A model generated the notes under the pieces. It made no database searches and was not told the origin of the DNA. It saw only the letters and a list, made by a program, of their open reading frames with translations. Source: Diphasiastrum complanatum (Eukaryota; Streptophyta; Lycopodiopsida; Lycopodiales; Lycopodiaceae). Taken from it: DNA of 64,000 nucleotides. A program made the position numbers and the translations under genes. Positions 39,034 to 50,039 of this stretch are shown here, one piece after another (position 1 is the stretch's first letter; each line of letters opens with the position of its first letter). The stretch lies in NCBI GenBank assembly GCA_029204225.1, contig CM055107.1, forward strand, positions 5,928,873 to 5,992,872. The letters are read 5' to 3'.

Positions 39034-39347
39034 TGTTAGCCGATATTTCCGCACAGGAAATCGGCCTAATATTGAAGTTTAAGTTCGCAATAATTGAAAA
39101 AACCGGCATGTAAAGCCCGGTTATTAGAGAAAAATCGGCACAAATTTGCCTTAGGTCTGGGTCCCAGCCCGCCCCTAAAGTGGCTAGACACTCTCATCGG
39201 TTGGGGAGCATGGGGCAATAGAGAGGGCCATCAGGGTTGGAAGTGGAAAATGCTCACGTAGAGTCGAACTGCCATTAGAGGTGGGACCCCTTGACCCTTT
39301 TAGGACGTTTTGGCTGGACCAACCCCCCGTCAAAAATGGCCCTAACA
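39034..39347 (+). repeat. LTR of element H (5' copy)
   Basis: Ends form the inverted pair TGTTAG and CTAACA. It is preceded by CCTGT (39029-39033), the complement of ACAGG found at the other H end (47328-47332), and followed by one spacer base and a primer-binding-like site. Its right half (39182-39347) matches 47333-47500 reversed. Confidence 0.85.
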
Positions 39348-39740
39348 TTGGTGCATCTGCCGGGAGGAACATTATATTGCTTGGAAGAGTAATTATCCAT
39401 GTCGATTGGTTTACAAAACATACGTTTTTAGAAATGGGTTGTCAGTCAAGTGGGCAACTCTGACCTGCTAGACGCTTAACATTGGTGCATCTGCCGGGAG
39501 GAATTTGATAATGGGCTATTGTTTGAAGGGCGATTATCTATATGTAGGGCTGTGAACTGTACAAATTAGCCATTTGCGGGTTGCTTATGTTATTTGACCC
39601 ACCAGACGCTAACATTGGTGCGTCTGCCGAGAGGAATTTGACAATGAGCTATTAATTGAAGGGCGATTATCTATATGTGGGACTATAAATGGTATGACTT
39701 AGCCATTTATGGTCACTGGTGTAATGATGCTAAACAAAGA
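39348..39740 (+). repeat. three tandem units each starting with a primer-site-like motif (element H leader)
   Basis: Units of about 132 bp begin at 39344, 39478 and 39611 with AACATTGGTGC(A/G)TCTGCC(G/A)(G/A). TGGTGCATCTGCCGGGA (39349-39365) sits where a primer site belongs and resembles the tRNA-Asp-type site of plant gypsy elements (TGGCGCCGTTGCCGGGG), but with several mismatches. The third unit start forms a perfect 7-bp hairpin (CAGACGC 39603-39609, GCGTCTG 39620-39626) with the motif in the loop and 3' arm. Confidence 0.75.
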
Positions 39741-40640
<900 letters not shown>

Positions 40641-40937
40641 CTTAACGCAGGGATGAAAATCAAGTATAATAAGCACAATGGGGGGCTGAAAAATCAGCAC
40701 GTTCTCTTACAAAGAAGTGGCGAAAAAACATTGTATTTATTGTGACAGGAGGCGGCATACTCCATACCGAAGAAGCACCATATTTTTTAGAGATTCATGG
40801 GCTGAAAAATCAGGTGTATTCATCATCATGGACTGTTGAGGAACCACTTTCTTGTGGTAGTTCATATTATTGATCAAAGAGACTGTAGAAATGGAGGTGC
40901 AACATTGGAGAGACAGGTGGAGGCTGCAACCAGGGAG

Positions 40938-41052
<115 letters not shown>

Positions 41053-41148
41053 GATGCACATCAAATAATTAAACATTTAGATTACGTTGCACTATCAAAT
41101 ATTTGAAAGTACGTTCAAGAAAATATCAGGTGCTTAATTAACATACTG

Positions 41149-41452
41149 AACTGATCCTTGATAAAGACTGTATCCCTGCTAGATAAAATTTGTTGGGTAT
41201 CGGAGTCATACAGCTTGTAAGTATTGTCAAAGGAAGTATATCCGATCAGGATGGTCTTGAGACCTTGGAGGTTGAATTTCTTTCTTGTCTCCTTCAGGAT
41301 AACTGATCCTTGATAAAGACTGTATCCCTGCTAGATAAAATTTGTTGGGTATCGGAGTCATACAGCTTGTAAGTATTGTCAAAGGAAGTATATCCGATCA
41401 GGATGGTCTTGAGACCTTGGAGGTTGAATTTCTTTCTTGTCTCCTTCAGGAT
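41149..41452 (-). repeat. 152-bp tandem duplication in the copia C integrase
   Basis: Two near-identical copies starting AACTGATCCTTGATAAAG at 41149 and 41301. Confidence 0.95.
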
Positions 41453-41911
41453 CTACGCATAGGTGATGCATCCGAATACTCGTAGGTTCTTCAATGAAGG
41501 CTTATATCTCGTCCAAATCTCACGTGGTGTTTTGCCTTAGAGGGCCTTGGTCGAACATCTGTTCTGAATGTAAGTTGTAGTGGAGACAACTTCAACCCAA
41601 AAGCTCTTTGGAAAAGATGCGTGTGCGAGTATGCATTTGGCTGACTTGACCAGGGTACGATTCTTCCTCTCAGCTAGTCGTTTGACTGAGGCAAATAGGG
41701 AGTAATAAACTGATGTTCAATGTCTTGGCCCTGGCAGTACTACTTGAATTTGATAGAGATATACTCTCCACCGTTGTCGAACCTTAGGGCTTTAATTTTC
41801 TTACCAGTTTCTTTTTCTACACGCTCCTTGAAGATTTTAAAGCAATTGAAAGTTTCTAATTTTTTTTTAATAAAGTACACCATTGTTCTTCTGGAGAATC
41901 CATCAATAAAA

Positions 41912-42742
41912 TGTTAAAATATCACTTCCAACCTGTTGTATCTTGTAGATCTCAAGTTATTTGAGCTTGATAGGATCTCACATGTGTGGAGTCTGTTCCC
42001 ACGTGTGAAAGAATGTACATAAGTCATTTTTATTAAGTTAGATTGGTTTTATCTTGATCTACACTAGTGTGAAATTGGCCTCTGAGTAGAATCTTGAAAA
42101 TGGTCAAATTGGTCAAACTTTTTGTAAATAGATTGGACTTCCATGTGAATGAGTTACCATTCACACGTGTGGATAAGCTTCTACAAGATAAGATAGGAAG
42201 ATTCTATTAGAGCCTATTTTATAGGGAATATTCCTATAAATGTGGAAGACTAGCTTTCTGTTTTCGAGCCAAAGAGAATAGTCAACTTTGGGAAATGAGC
42301 ACATATGGCTCCCATTGGTGGATCTGGATGACTAGGCACTCTTCACACGTGTGAAGGCCTGCTGGATAGTACACAACTCGTGGATGTACTTGATCTATAA
42401 AGAGATCAACCAAATCATTACCAAGTTGATGTGACATTGGCAAATTCTAGTTTTGTTGAGATTTCCACATTTGTCTTGAGTTTTGATGAATGAAATGCAT
42501 TTGTAAGTTAATGTACTTTACTCTCTGTAAACATGCCATATAGGTACTGTCCTCCACACGTGTGAGGCCGCCCATCCATGTGTTTGATCATTTGATCCAT
42601 TGCTCTTGCTTAAATCATAGTGTAAAGCATCTAGATCAAGATTTAACATCTAGAACTTGATAGATCTTTGGATTAAGCAATCAATAACTCTTAATGATTG
42701 ATAGTACAATCAATATTTGTCCTTTTTCTCTGAAAATTGACA
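41912..42742 (+). repeat. solo LTR inside the copia C integrase, TSD TAAAA
   Basis: Begins TGTTAAAATATC, ends AAATTGACA, and is flanked by TAAAA at 41907-41911 and 42743-42747. The integrase frame resumes across it. Length 831 bp. TATAAATG near 42234 may be its promoter. It carries several TTCACACGTGTGAA-like palindromes. Orientation is set by similarity to the LTR after 61172; it could be the reverse. Confidence 0.85.
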
Positions 42743-42998
42743 TAAAAGTGATGAAATACTTTGAAGGATTCTGCATTGGGCCACAAATGTCTATATATAC
42801 AACATTTAAAAGTCCTCTAGCAACATGTTGATGTCTTGATTTGAATGGTTTCCTAGCCTGCTTACCGACTAAATAGTCTTGACAGACAAGTGGTTTGACT
42901 TTTCTGTCTAGATAGTGAACAGAGATGAAACACAAACAGAAAGAAGAGTTCTATAGAGTTAAAATAAGTTCTAGACTCTAGTAATCCAATGAACCTTG

Positions 42999-43071
42999 GC
43001 TCTGATACCACTTGTTGAAATTGTGGTTGCTCTGATACTAGTGTTGGAATTATGGTGTTGCTCTGATACCA
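42999..43071 (-). other. triplicated primer-binding site, copia C
   Basis: The complement of the tRNA-iMet site, GCTCTGATACCA, occurs at 42999-43010 and 43060-43071, and as GCTCTGATACTA at 43029-43040. Spacing is 30 and 31 bp. The site at 43060 adjoins the LTR. Confidence 0.9.
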
Positions 43072-43497
43072 CTCATGTCGAAGAAAACAAATTGTTATAA
43101 CCACTAGCAGGATCGTGGATTACTTGAAGAATGGAGTTATGAACAATTCTTTGTGTGTGAAATCAGATTATCAGTGTAGGAGTCATAGACTGTCGTGAAA
43201 GAAGATTGTAGAAACAATTAGGCATCTGAGACAGCCATGCAATCCTCTATTGCTGATAATCTGATATGAAGAGAGTGTAGAATTAATTCAGGCGTCAAAG
43301 ATAGCCATACAAATATCTTCTTAATAGTATTTGTGTAAGAGGAGTGAGAGTTATCATTCAACAAGAATGCTGAAGTGTAGAACAATAGCAAATCTGTATA
43401 TTGAAGTTGTAAATACAACGATCAGACCACAAAACAACTACGCTGATAAGCGCGCGATTCTACTAACAAATTCAATTGCTAAGATTCTAAAATAGTT

Positions 43498-43501
<4 letters not shown>

Positions 43502-43580
<79 letters not shown>
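43502..43580. repeat. (CT)n microsatellite in LTR C
   Basis: About 39 units, at the position equivalent to the TC run of the family A LTR. Confidence 0.97.
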
Positions 43581-43582
<2 letters not shown>

Positions 43583-43681
43583 GATCACCAACTCTGAGGA
43601 GTCAGCTACTAATAAAAGGCGTTCTCCGCTATTTGAGCTTAAGAATTTGTCTCTTCTTTTTCATCATTTCCCTCGCTCAAT

Positions 43682-43686
<5 letters not shown>

Positions 43687-43748
<62 letters not shown>
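43687..43748. repeat. (AT)n microsatellite in LTR C
   Basis: About 31 uninterrupted AT units. Confidence 0.97.
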
Positions 43749-43750
<2 letters not shown>

Positions 43751-44536
43751 ACTGAAGATCTCGTACTAACTTAAGTTTACAATTACAAGATTGATTAACA
43801 GTTGTAAAACTGATCAGTGGATCAGTTCGTTGATGGAGCATGAAGGCTTTAAGGTCTGATAGCGACAATCTGTGTATTTTTATTTTGGTAGACTAGAAAT
43901 GCGAGACTCCTTGGCCTTTTGGCCGTTGCCTTTACCTGAAGACGGTCGTCCTTGACGCCTGAGGACCTTGTGTCATCTCTCTACACCATTACAAATTTTT
44001 AAATTCATACTACTCGTACTAACTTAACTTTACAATTACAAGATTGATTAACAGTTGTAAAACTGATCAGTGGATCAGTTCGTTGATGGAGCATGAAGGC
44101 TTTAAGGTCTGATAGCGACAATCTGTGTATTTTTATTTTGGTGGACTAGAAATGCGAGACTCCTTGGCCTTTTGGTTGTTGCCTTTACCTGAGGGCAGCC
44201 TTCAGGTTTGAGAAGACACCTTCGGCATTTGGAAGACACCTTCGGCATTTGAAGAGCAAGTGTTGCCTGTCAAAAAACCCGTGTAAAAACACAGTGTCGG
44301 ATTTTTCGTCTTTTTCGCCAATTGAAAACTGCACGTAAAAATTGCAGTGTCAGATTTTTCGCATTTTTTCAGCTATGCAAAAATGCGAGTTAAAATCCAA
44401 ACTGTGGCGACAATTAGTTCAAAAATGCAGATTGTTTAAAAATAGTTTATTTTCTACTGGTTACATTTGAGAGAGTAAAAATTAGAGAAGGAAGGAAGGC
44501 TGTTGGGATGAGTAGGAGTTAGGTTAAATTCCAACA

Positions 44537-44886
44537 CGTCGCATCAACTGGAATTACCTACTCTTGTGTTGCTCTTCCTTCAGTTTCCTGATTACATCAT
44601 CAATCTTATTTGGGTACTCTTCTTCTTAGCAATGTCTTTCATCCTCTTTCAAGGCGCCCTTTCTCCCACTTTCACTATTTCTTGTGGCATTAGACAAGGG
44701 TGTTCCCTTTCCCCATTCCTCTTTGTTAATGCCACTGAACCACTCATTTCTGATCTTCATAAGTTGATTGCCTCTTCTTTCTTTCATTCTTTCATCTTTT
44801 GGATGCTAGTATTCAAGAGAAAAAAAATAGAAAGCCTTTATATGTTAGTACACATGGACTTTTTTGAAATCTTTGTTGATCCATAA
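44537..44886 (+). pseudogene. LINE reverse transcriptase fragment, middle part
   Basis: The sequence starts at RINWNYLL immediately after the family C LTR. It continues with the plant LINE RT motif FTISCGIRQGCSLSPFLFV and EPLISDLHKLI, with a frame change near 44620. The catalytic FADD region and endonuclease are absent. The copia C LTR sits exactly at its left edge, so copia C probably inserted into a LINE. Confidence 0.75.
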
Positions 44887-45399
44887 GAAGTTTTGCACAT
44901 ACATATATTTGGAATAAAAAAACTCTATCGTGATCCATTAACATTACTTAGCATGAAAGGCCCTTAAAAGAGAAAACATACATTGCATTTAGTTGCTAAT
45001 TAAGATCCAAAGTTAATGCTTAAAGCACAAAATGACGTAAGATGAGCCTCACCCAATTATAGAATTGACTAGTCTTCTTGTAGGGGCCTTCAAAATCTTC
45101 AAGTAATAGTTCAAACCTTCAAAAAAGTAACATTAGCAAGTAAATTTATGCCTGAATACAATCTAATATAGTCAATTATTGTAGTAGAAGCTATTTTGCT
45201 AAGAAAGCATGGTATGAAAGATTGGGAAGAAAAATCATTAACCATGCCAATTGTAAAGAAACATCAAGTTTCTAGCCACAAAGTGCGTGTAACTTATGAT
45301 CATAAACTTGCAAAAATACACGGGAAACTGCCACAGATAGAAACCGCGAATAGACCACATGACACAGGCCACCACAAACTACCGCAACCATAGTTCATG

Positions 45400-45650
45400 C
45401 GGCTTTGGCAAAAGGCATCGCAGGCAGCCCCAAGGCCCTGCCATGCGACCTTGGCAAGGCCATCGCAGGCGGCTACCACAAGGCCCTGCCAGACAGTCTC
45501 AACGAGGCCATCATAGGTAGCCGCAAGGCCTTGCCATGCGGTCTCAACGAAGTCATTGCACACGACTGTGAGGTCGTGCCATGCGATCTCAGCGAGAAGA
45601 TCGAAGGTAGCTACAAAGTCCTGCCAAGCAGTCGCAGCGAAGCAACCCCA
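45400..45650 (+). repeat. GC-rich minisatellite, unit about 45-48 bp
   Basis: About five units with the common core AAGGCCCTGCCATGCGA or close variants. GC-rich against AT-rich flanks, and in frame with the LINE RT downstream. Confidence 0.8.
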
Positions 45651-46223
45651 GAAAACCGCATAGTCAAAGTTGTGGAGACCAACGAAGACAGGGAAGGAGC
45701 CACAAGGCTATCCAATTCCCTTTCTTCTTCGCTTACTTTAGAAGAGCTTCATCTCACGTTCAAAGCCCTAAATAGAGACAAAACTCCTAGCCCTAACGAC
45801 GTCACCCCTATCTTTTTCCTTGCTCATTGCAATTTGGTTGGACCCTCCCTCTTCCTTTCCACCAATAATGCCTTGTCTTCAGTCTCCTTTTCCTCTTCCT
45901 TCTCTCAGGGGCTTATCAAACTAGTACCCAAGTCTAAGTTACCTAAGAAAATCTTTGACTATCACCCTCCCACTATGCTCAACGCCTTGTTAAGATTGCA
46001 GCAAAAGCTATTGCTAGGAGGATTGCTCCTCTCCTTCTCCCTCATCTCTCCAAAAGACAAGTTGGTTTTATCAAAGGAAGGTTTCTTTTTTATTATTATC
46101 TTGAATGTTTGGTCCGCTATTGATTCCTCCCGATGGTTTAGCTATCCGGCCCTTATGCTTAAGATTGACTTCGATAAATCCTTCGATCGTATTAGTTGGA
46201 TTATTCTCTTGATTATCGACTAA
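45405..46223 (+). pseudogene. LINE reverse transcriptase fragment, N-terminal part, fused to a 15-residue repeat region
   Basis: A 272-residue frame. From about residue 110: LTLEELHLTFKALNRDKTPS (usual LINE KSPGPDG region), GLIKLVPKSKLPKKIFDYHP, then LMLKIDFDKSFDRISW, which is the LINE RT motif with the first catalytic Asp. It stops right after RISW. The first 95 residues are a repeat of about 15 residues (KALPCDLGKAIAG, KALPDSLNEAI, KALPCGLNEVIA, VVPCDLSEKIEG, KVLPSSRSEA) that is not part of any RT I know. No endonuclease domain is seen upstream. Confidence 0.75.
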
Positions 46224-46343
46224 TCGTTTTTAATCTTCATCCACTACATTATCCAACTCTACAGTTTTATACATGTTTCTACATAGTCTGTAAAAATACT
46301 CGATAATCGCTCAATTTCTAGGAAGTACTAACTGGTGGATGGA

Positions 46344-46962
46344 TGTCAGCTCATGATGGCCAACTGGCCATTAAGATCTATGACCTAATTAGCTGTCCTA
46401 TTGGACTTGCCGTAATTTTTCTTAGTATAAATAGTTGATCATACTTCTATTATTTTCAATCAAGTGCTCTCTCAAGCTTTCAAGCTTGAACACTCTTAAG
46501 CATTCTAGCTCAGTTCTTTAGAGTTCATTTAGAAGTTTGCTATTAGTGCTTACTGCTTATCAACAGAAGTGCAAATTTAGACAAAGATCTTAAGTAACTT
46601 AGAGATAGCTTAGAGTATGTGTTTTCTATCCACAATTGTCTTGTGCTCATCATCATCTGTTTCATGCTAAATCAGTCTATCCTTTATTGTGTTTAGTATT
46701 ATATGCATCTTTGTGATAGTTTTGTAGCTGATAAATCTCATATTGCTTTTGTTTGATAATTCATTGTTTGGCTACGTAATCACACTAGTACTAACAATTT
46801 CAAAGTTAGTTACTATAAGATTGAACATGACTTCTTTCATTATGTTTTGTGCAATATTGATAGGCGTATTCATGCATTAGGAAAGCAGGCTCCATTCCGT
46901 TGCGCTCGATAAGTCGTTCACTACCTTCGACTTGTTGTTATTACTATCACCTCTTTCCAACA
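46344..46962 (+). repeat. 5' LTR of copia F
   Basis: Starts TGTCAGCTCATGATGG and ends TTTCCAACA, directly followed by a primer site. TATAAATA at 46426-46433 is a good LTR promoter. The reversed 3' partner is at 36283-36583. Confidence 0.85.
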
Positions 46963-46974
46963 TGGTATTAGAGA
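46963..46974 (+). other. primer-binding site, copia F
   Basis: TGGTATTAGAGA, a decayed tRNA-iMet site, directly after the LTR. Confidence 0.75.
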
Positions 46975-47210
46975 TCTAATATATAATATCAGAATGTACC
47001 TTCATGATATTGGAGCAAACTGTTATACCAAGTTTCTGATACTTGATATCTTTCACAATAACAAATTGATATCATTTGATACTTTTCACAGTATTATATT
47101 CTTCAATTTGTGGGATCAAATTTTAGTATCATATAGTTGATTTCCAGTTGTAGTGTAGCACAATATCTCTCTCTTAATGTCATTGATATATCAACAGACT
47201 AAAGTTCCAG

Positions 47211-47332
47211 ATGGATTCTTAGAGTAAAGACGGTCTTATCACAGACAAGCTAAATGGATCTGATTACTACTCGTGAAAATTTAAGATGAAGACCTTGCTA
47301 ATCGCCAATGAGTTGTGGGATGTTGTCACAGG
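47211..47332 (+). pseudogene. copia F gag, N-terminal part
   Basis: ATG at 47211, then a TAG after MDS, DGLITDKLNGSDYYS, a TGA (47274-47276) at the usual tryptophan, and KFKMKTLLIANELWDVVTG up to 47332, where element H begins. The continuation (TKEKPKDDTTQ) is found reversed at 39033. Confidence 0.85.
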
Positions 47333-48650
47333 TGTTAGGGCCATTTTTTACGAGGGGTTGGTCCAGCCAAAACGTCCTAAAAGGGTCAAGGGGTCCCACC
47401 TCTAATGGCAGTTCGGCCCTACGTGAGCAACAGAGGATTTGCCACTTCCAACCCTAATGGCCCTCTCTATTGCCCCGTGCTCCCCAACCGATGAGAGTTT
47501 TCCAAGCTCTCAGAGATACGATTGCGAGGAGGGGGTGCTAATACTTTTGGTGCAATGATTCACTAGCTTTCTAGAATTATGGTTCCGTAAAACCTTCTGA
47601 TCGCTAATTCGCTAATGTCTCTTTCCCCATTGAATTCGGCTTACAATTAGTAAAGATCTTACATGGGCTAGAAACCGATTTACTGTCTATGATGTGCTCG
47701 TGGGGTGCAAGTTATACGCACCGCTTTGTTTGCTAAGCGGCGGTATTTTCGCCGACCGTCGGGTCTAGATATTTCACTAGACGGTACCGACGGTGGGTGT
47801 GACTAGTGCGACGCTTTGACCAAGGTGGTGTTTTTCAACCACGAATGGTGGACGGCCCGCTCTAGTGTTTCACAGAGGTCGGATCCAACTGACACGCTTC
47901 ATAAATGACGAAAATAAAACACTTCTGAACTTTGACAGTTTATTGCGGTTTAAACTATCAGTTCTATCTTAGACAAGCATAGAGCAAAACACATTCACCT
48001 TTTAAAATCGTATCCATATAATTACTTCCAAACCATGCTAATAAAACTTGGTTACAAGCGTTCTTGCTTTCACTAAACGTCGATAACTGAAAATCAATCT
48101 TTCCCTTAATTAACCCCACAACATATGACATTCATTACTATAATTCTCAACTGAACTCTAGTTCATGCTTAAAACCCGATTCACTACCAAACCTTACAAG
48201 TAGTCACCAATGTAAATGAGTACAACTAAAAATTACAACCATCAGCAACACTTAAATATGTAGGACCTCTGAAAAATTTGACGTAATCAGTCCCTCAACA
48301 AGCTTACTTCCCTAGACCATTCATAACAACTTCCTTCAAAGTGTAAAACCCTATCTTAACATAAGCAACCCGCAAATGGCTAATATGTACAGTCCACAGC
48401 CCTACATATAGATAATCGCCCTTCAAACAATAGTCCATTATCAAATTCTTCCCAGCAGACACACCAATGTTAAGCGTTTGGCGCGTCAGAGTTGCTCACT
48501 TGACTGACAACCCATTTCTAAAACGTATGCTTTGTAATCCAATCGACATGGATAATTACTCTTCCAAGAAATATAATGTTTCTCCTCCCGACAGACGCAC
48601 CAATGTTAGGCGTCTGGCGAGTTAAACTGGAAAAATCCATTTGGGTTTTT
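47333..48650 (-). mobile_element. element H, 3' part: LTR end, internal non-coding region, leader units
   Basis: The plus strand begins TGTTAGGGCC, the reverse of the LTR end CCCTAACA at 39342-39347, and matches that LTR to about 47500. The internal region to 48360 has no coding frame for gag or pol. At 48360-48620 it carries leader units like those at 39348-39740, with a perfect hairpin (48592-48598 with 48610-48616). No protein is encoded, so H looks non-autonomous. The far edge near 48650 is not defined. Confidence 0.75.
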
Positions 48651-48815
48651 TTTTTTATGGACACTCTTGAGTGTGTGCAAAACAACCCTTCATATATTAC
48701 TCCATAGCATGAAAGTAGGTCTGCAAGGAAAAAAAAGATTAAATAGGAGACGCAATGTGGCGCGAAGAGCATTGTTGGCTGCATCTAGAGGCCAGAGAGT
48801 TATCAAGGATACGGC

Positions 48816-49412
48816 ATGTCCGAGTGCAAGTTGGTGCCAGACTCGCGTAGCGTTGAGGGTGTGTTGGCCGTTACTATTGATGTTGTAGGTAGTATTGGTG
48901 GGACGCCAAATCATGTTCGTTGTCATCCCACCTGTAGTACGTCAAAGTTAGAGTCTGCATCGGAGAGGAGAGGTAGAGTAGAGAGAGGGAAAAGAGCGAG
49001 GAGGAGACTAATTCCATACCAGTTGGAGTGGGTGCAAGAGTTGATTAGTAGGGATGGATCTGATTTTCGCACTGTTTCTGGTGTTGTTGACGATATTGGA
49101 GTGGATATTGGTTTGTCTGTAGGTGGGCTTGTGTTGCCACATGATGTTGTGTCGAGTACATTTGAAGTAGGGTCTGTAGGTGTCCATATGATTCCACCTG
49201 TTACATTGGATTCGATGTCCAATGTTGATAGTATAGAGAGGGTTTGTCCGTTCGTGAGAGACAGAGAAGAATTAGAGGGAGTAGAATCGACTTTAGTAGC
49301 ATTTGTTACACCTGAGGCTGTGTGTAATCACCCGTCATATAGGACTCCAGAGGTAGAGTCTAGAACGAAGAGGGTTATAAGGCTAAAAGGGCGTATATCC
49401 ACAGAGTTTTAG
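48816..49412 (+). CDS. orphan ORF, 198 residues, unknown
   Basis: A long frame for this AT-rich window. The first part has a basic stretch (SERRGRVERGKRARRRLIPY) that could be a nuclear or nucleic-acid-binding segment. The rest is acidic and rich in Val, Gly and Ser (DDIGVDIGLSVGGLVLPHDV) without known motifs. An overlapping frame starts upstream at 48667 with another basic stretch (KKRLNRRRNVARRALL), so a frameshifted longer protein is possible. Codon choice differs from neighbouring repeats. It lies between element H and a CT microsatellite; it may be an uncharacterised transposon protein. The start is arbitrary. Confidence 0.35.
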   Translation: MSECKLVPDSRSVEGVLAVTIDVVGSIGGTPNHVRCHPTCSTSKLESASERRGRVERGKRARRRLIPYQLEWVQELISRDGSDFRTVSGVVDDIGVDIGLSVGGLVLPHDVVSSTFEVGSVGVHMIPPVTLDSMSNVDSIERVCPFVRDREELEGVESTLVAFVTPEAVCNHPSYRTPEVESRTKRVIRLKGRISTEF

Positions 49413-49601
49413 TTTGCTTTTAGATGTAGATTTGCTACTTAGAAATTTAAGATATGTTTATAGGAATGGTGCACAATTAGTGCGTCTGCCTTTGAGGCAA
49501 TGTTAGATACCCTAGTGTATAGCCAGGTAATGGTATTAGATTTAAGTGATGACATTTATACGATGTTTTGAAACTGGTCGAAAATTTATATTCGAACAAT
49601 T

Positions 49602-50039
<438 letters not shown>

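Larger units (their letters stand above)
41149..42998 (-). pseudogene. copia C integrase remnant, split by a solo LTR
   Basis: Read right to left. N-terminal integrase at 42743-42935 (PLVCQDYLVGKQARKPF, VVYIDICGPMQNPSKYF), then after a solo LTR the core at 41450-41906 (DGFSRRTMVYF, ALRFDNGGEY, ITPYLPQS) with stops, then a 152-bp tandem duplication at 41149-41452. Gag and protease are missing between the primer site (43060) and integrase, and RT and RNase H are missing to the left. Confidence 0.85.
43076..44536 (-). repeat. 5' LTR, family C, with internal expansions
   Basis: Minus strand begins TGTTGGAATTTAACC at 44536 and ends in TTCGACA at 43076, four bases before the primer site. It is distantly related to family A (shared AATAGCAAATCTGTAT, CTGATAAGCGCG, ATGAGTAGGAGT). 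It contains (CT)n at 43502-43580, (AT)n at 43687-43748 and a 253-bp tandem duplication (43761-43939 repeated at 44014-44192). Confidence 0.85.
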
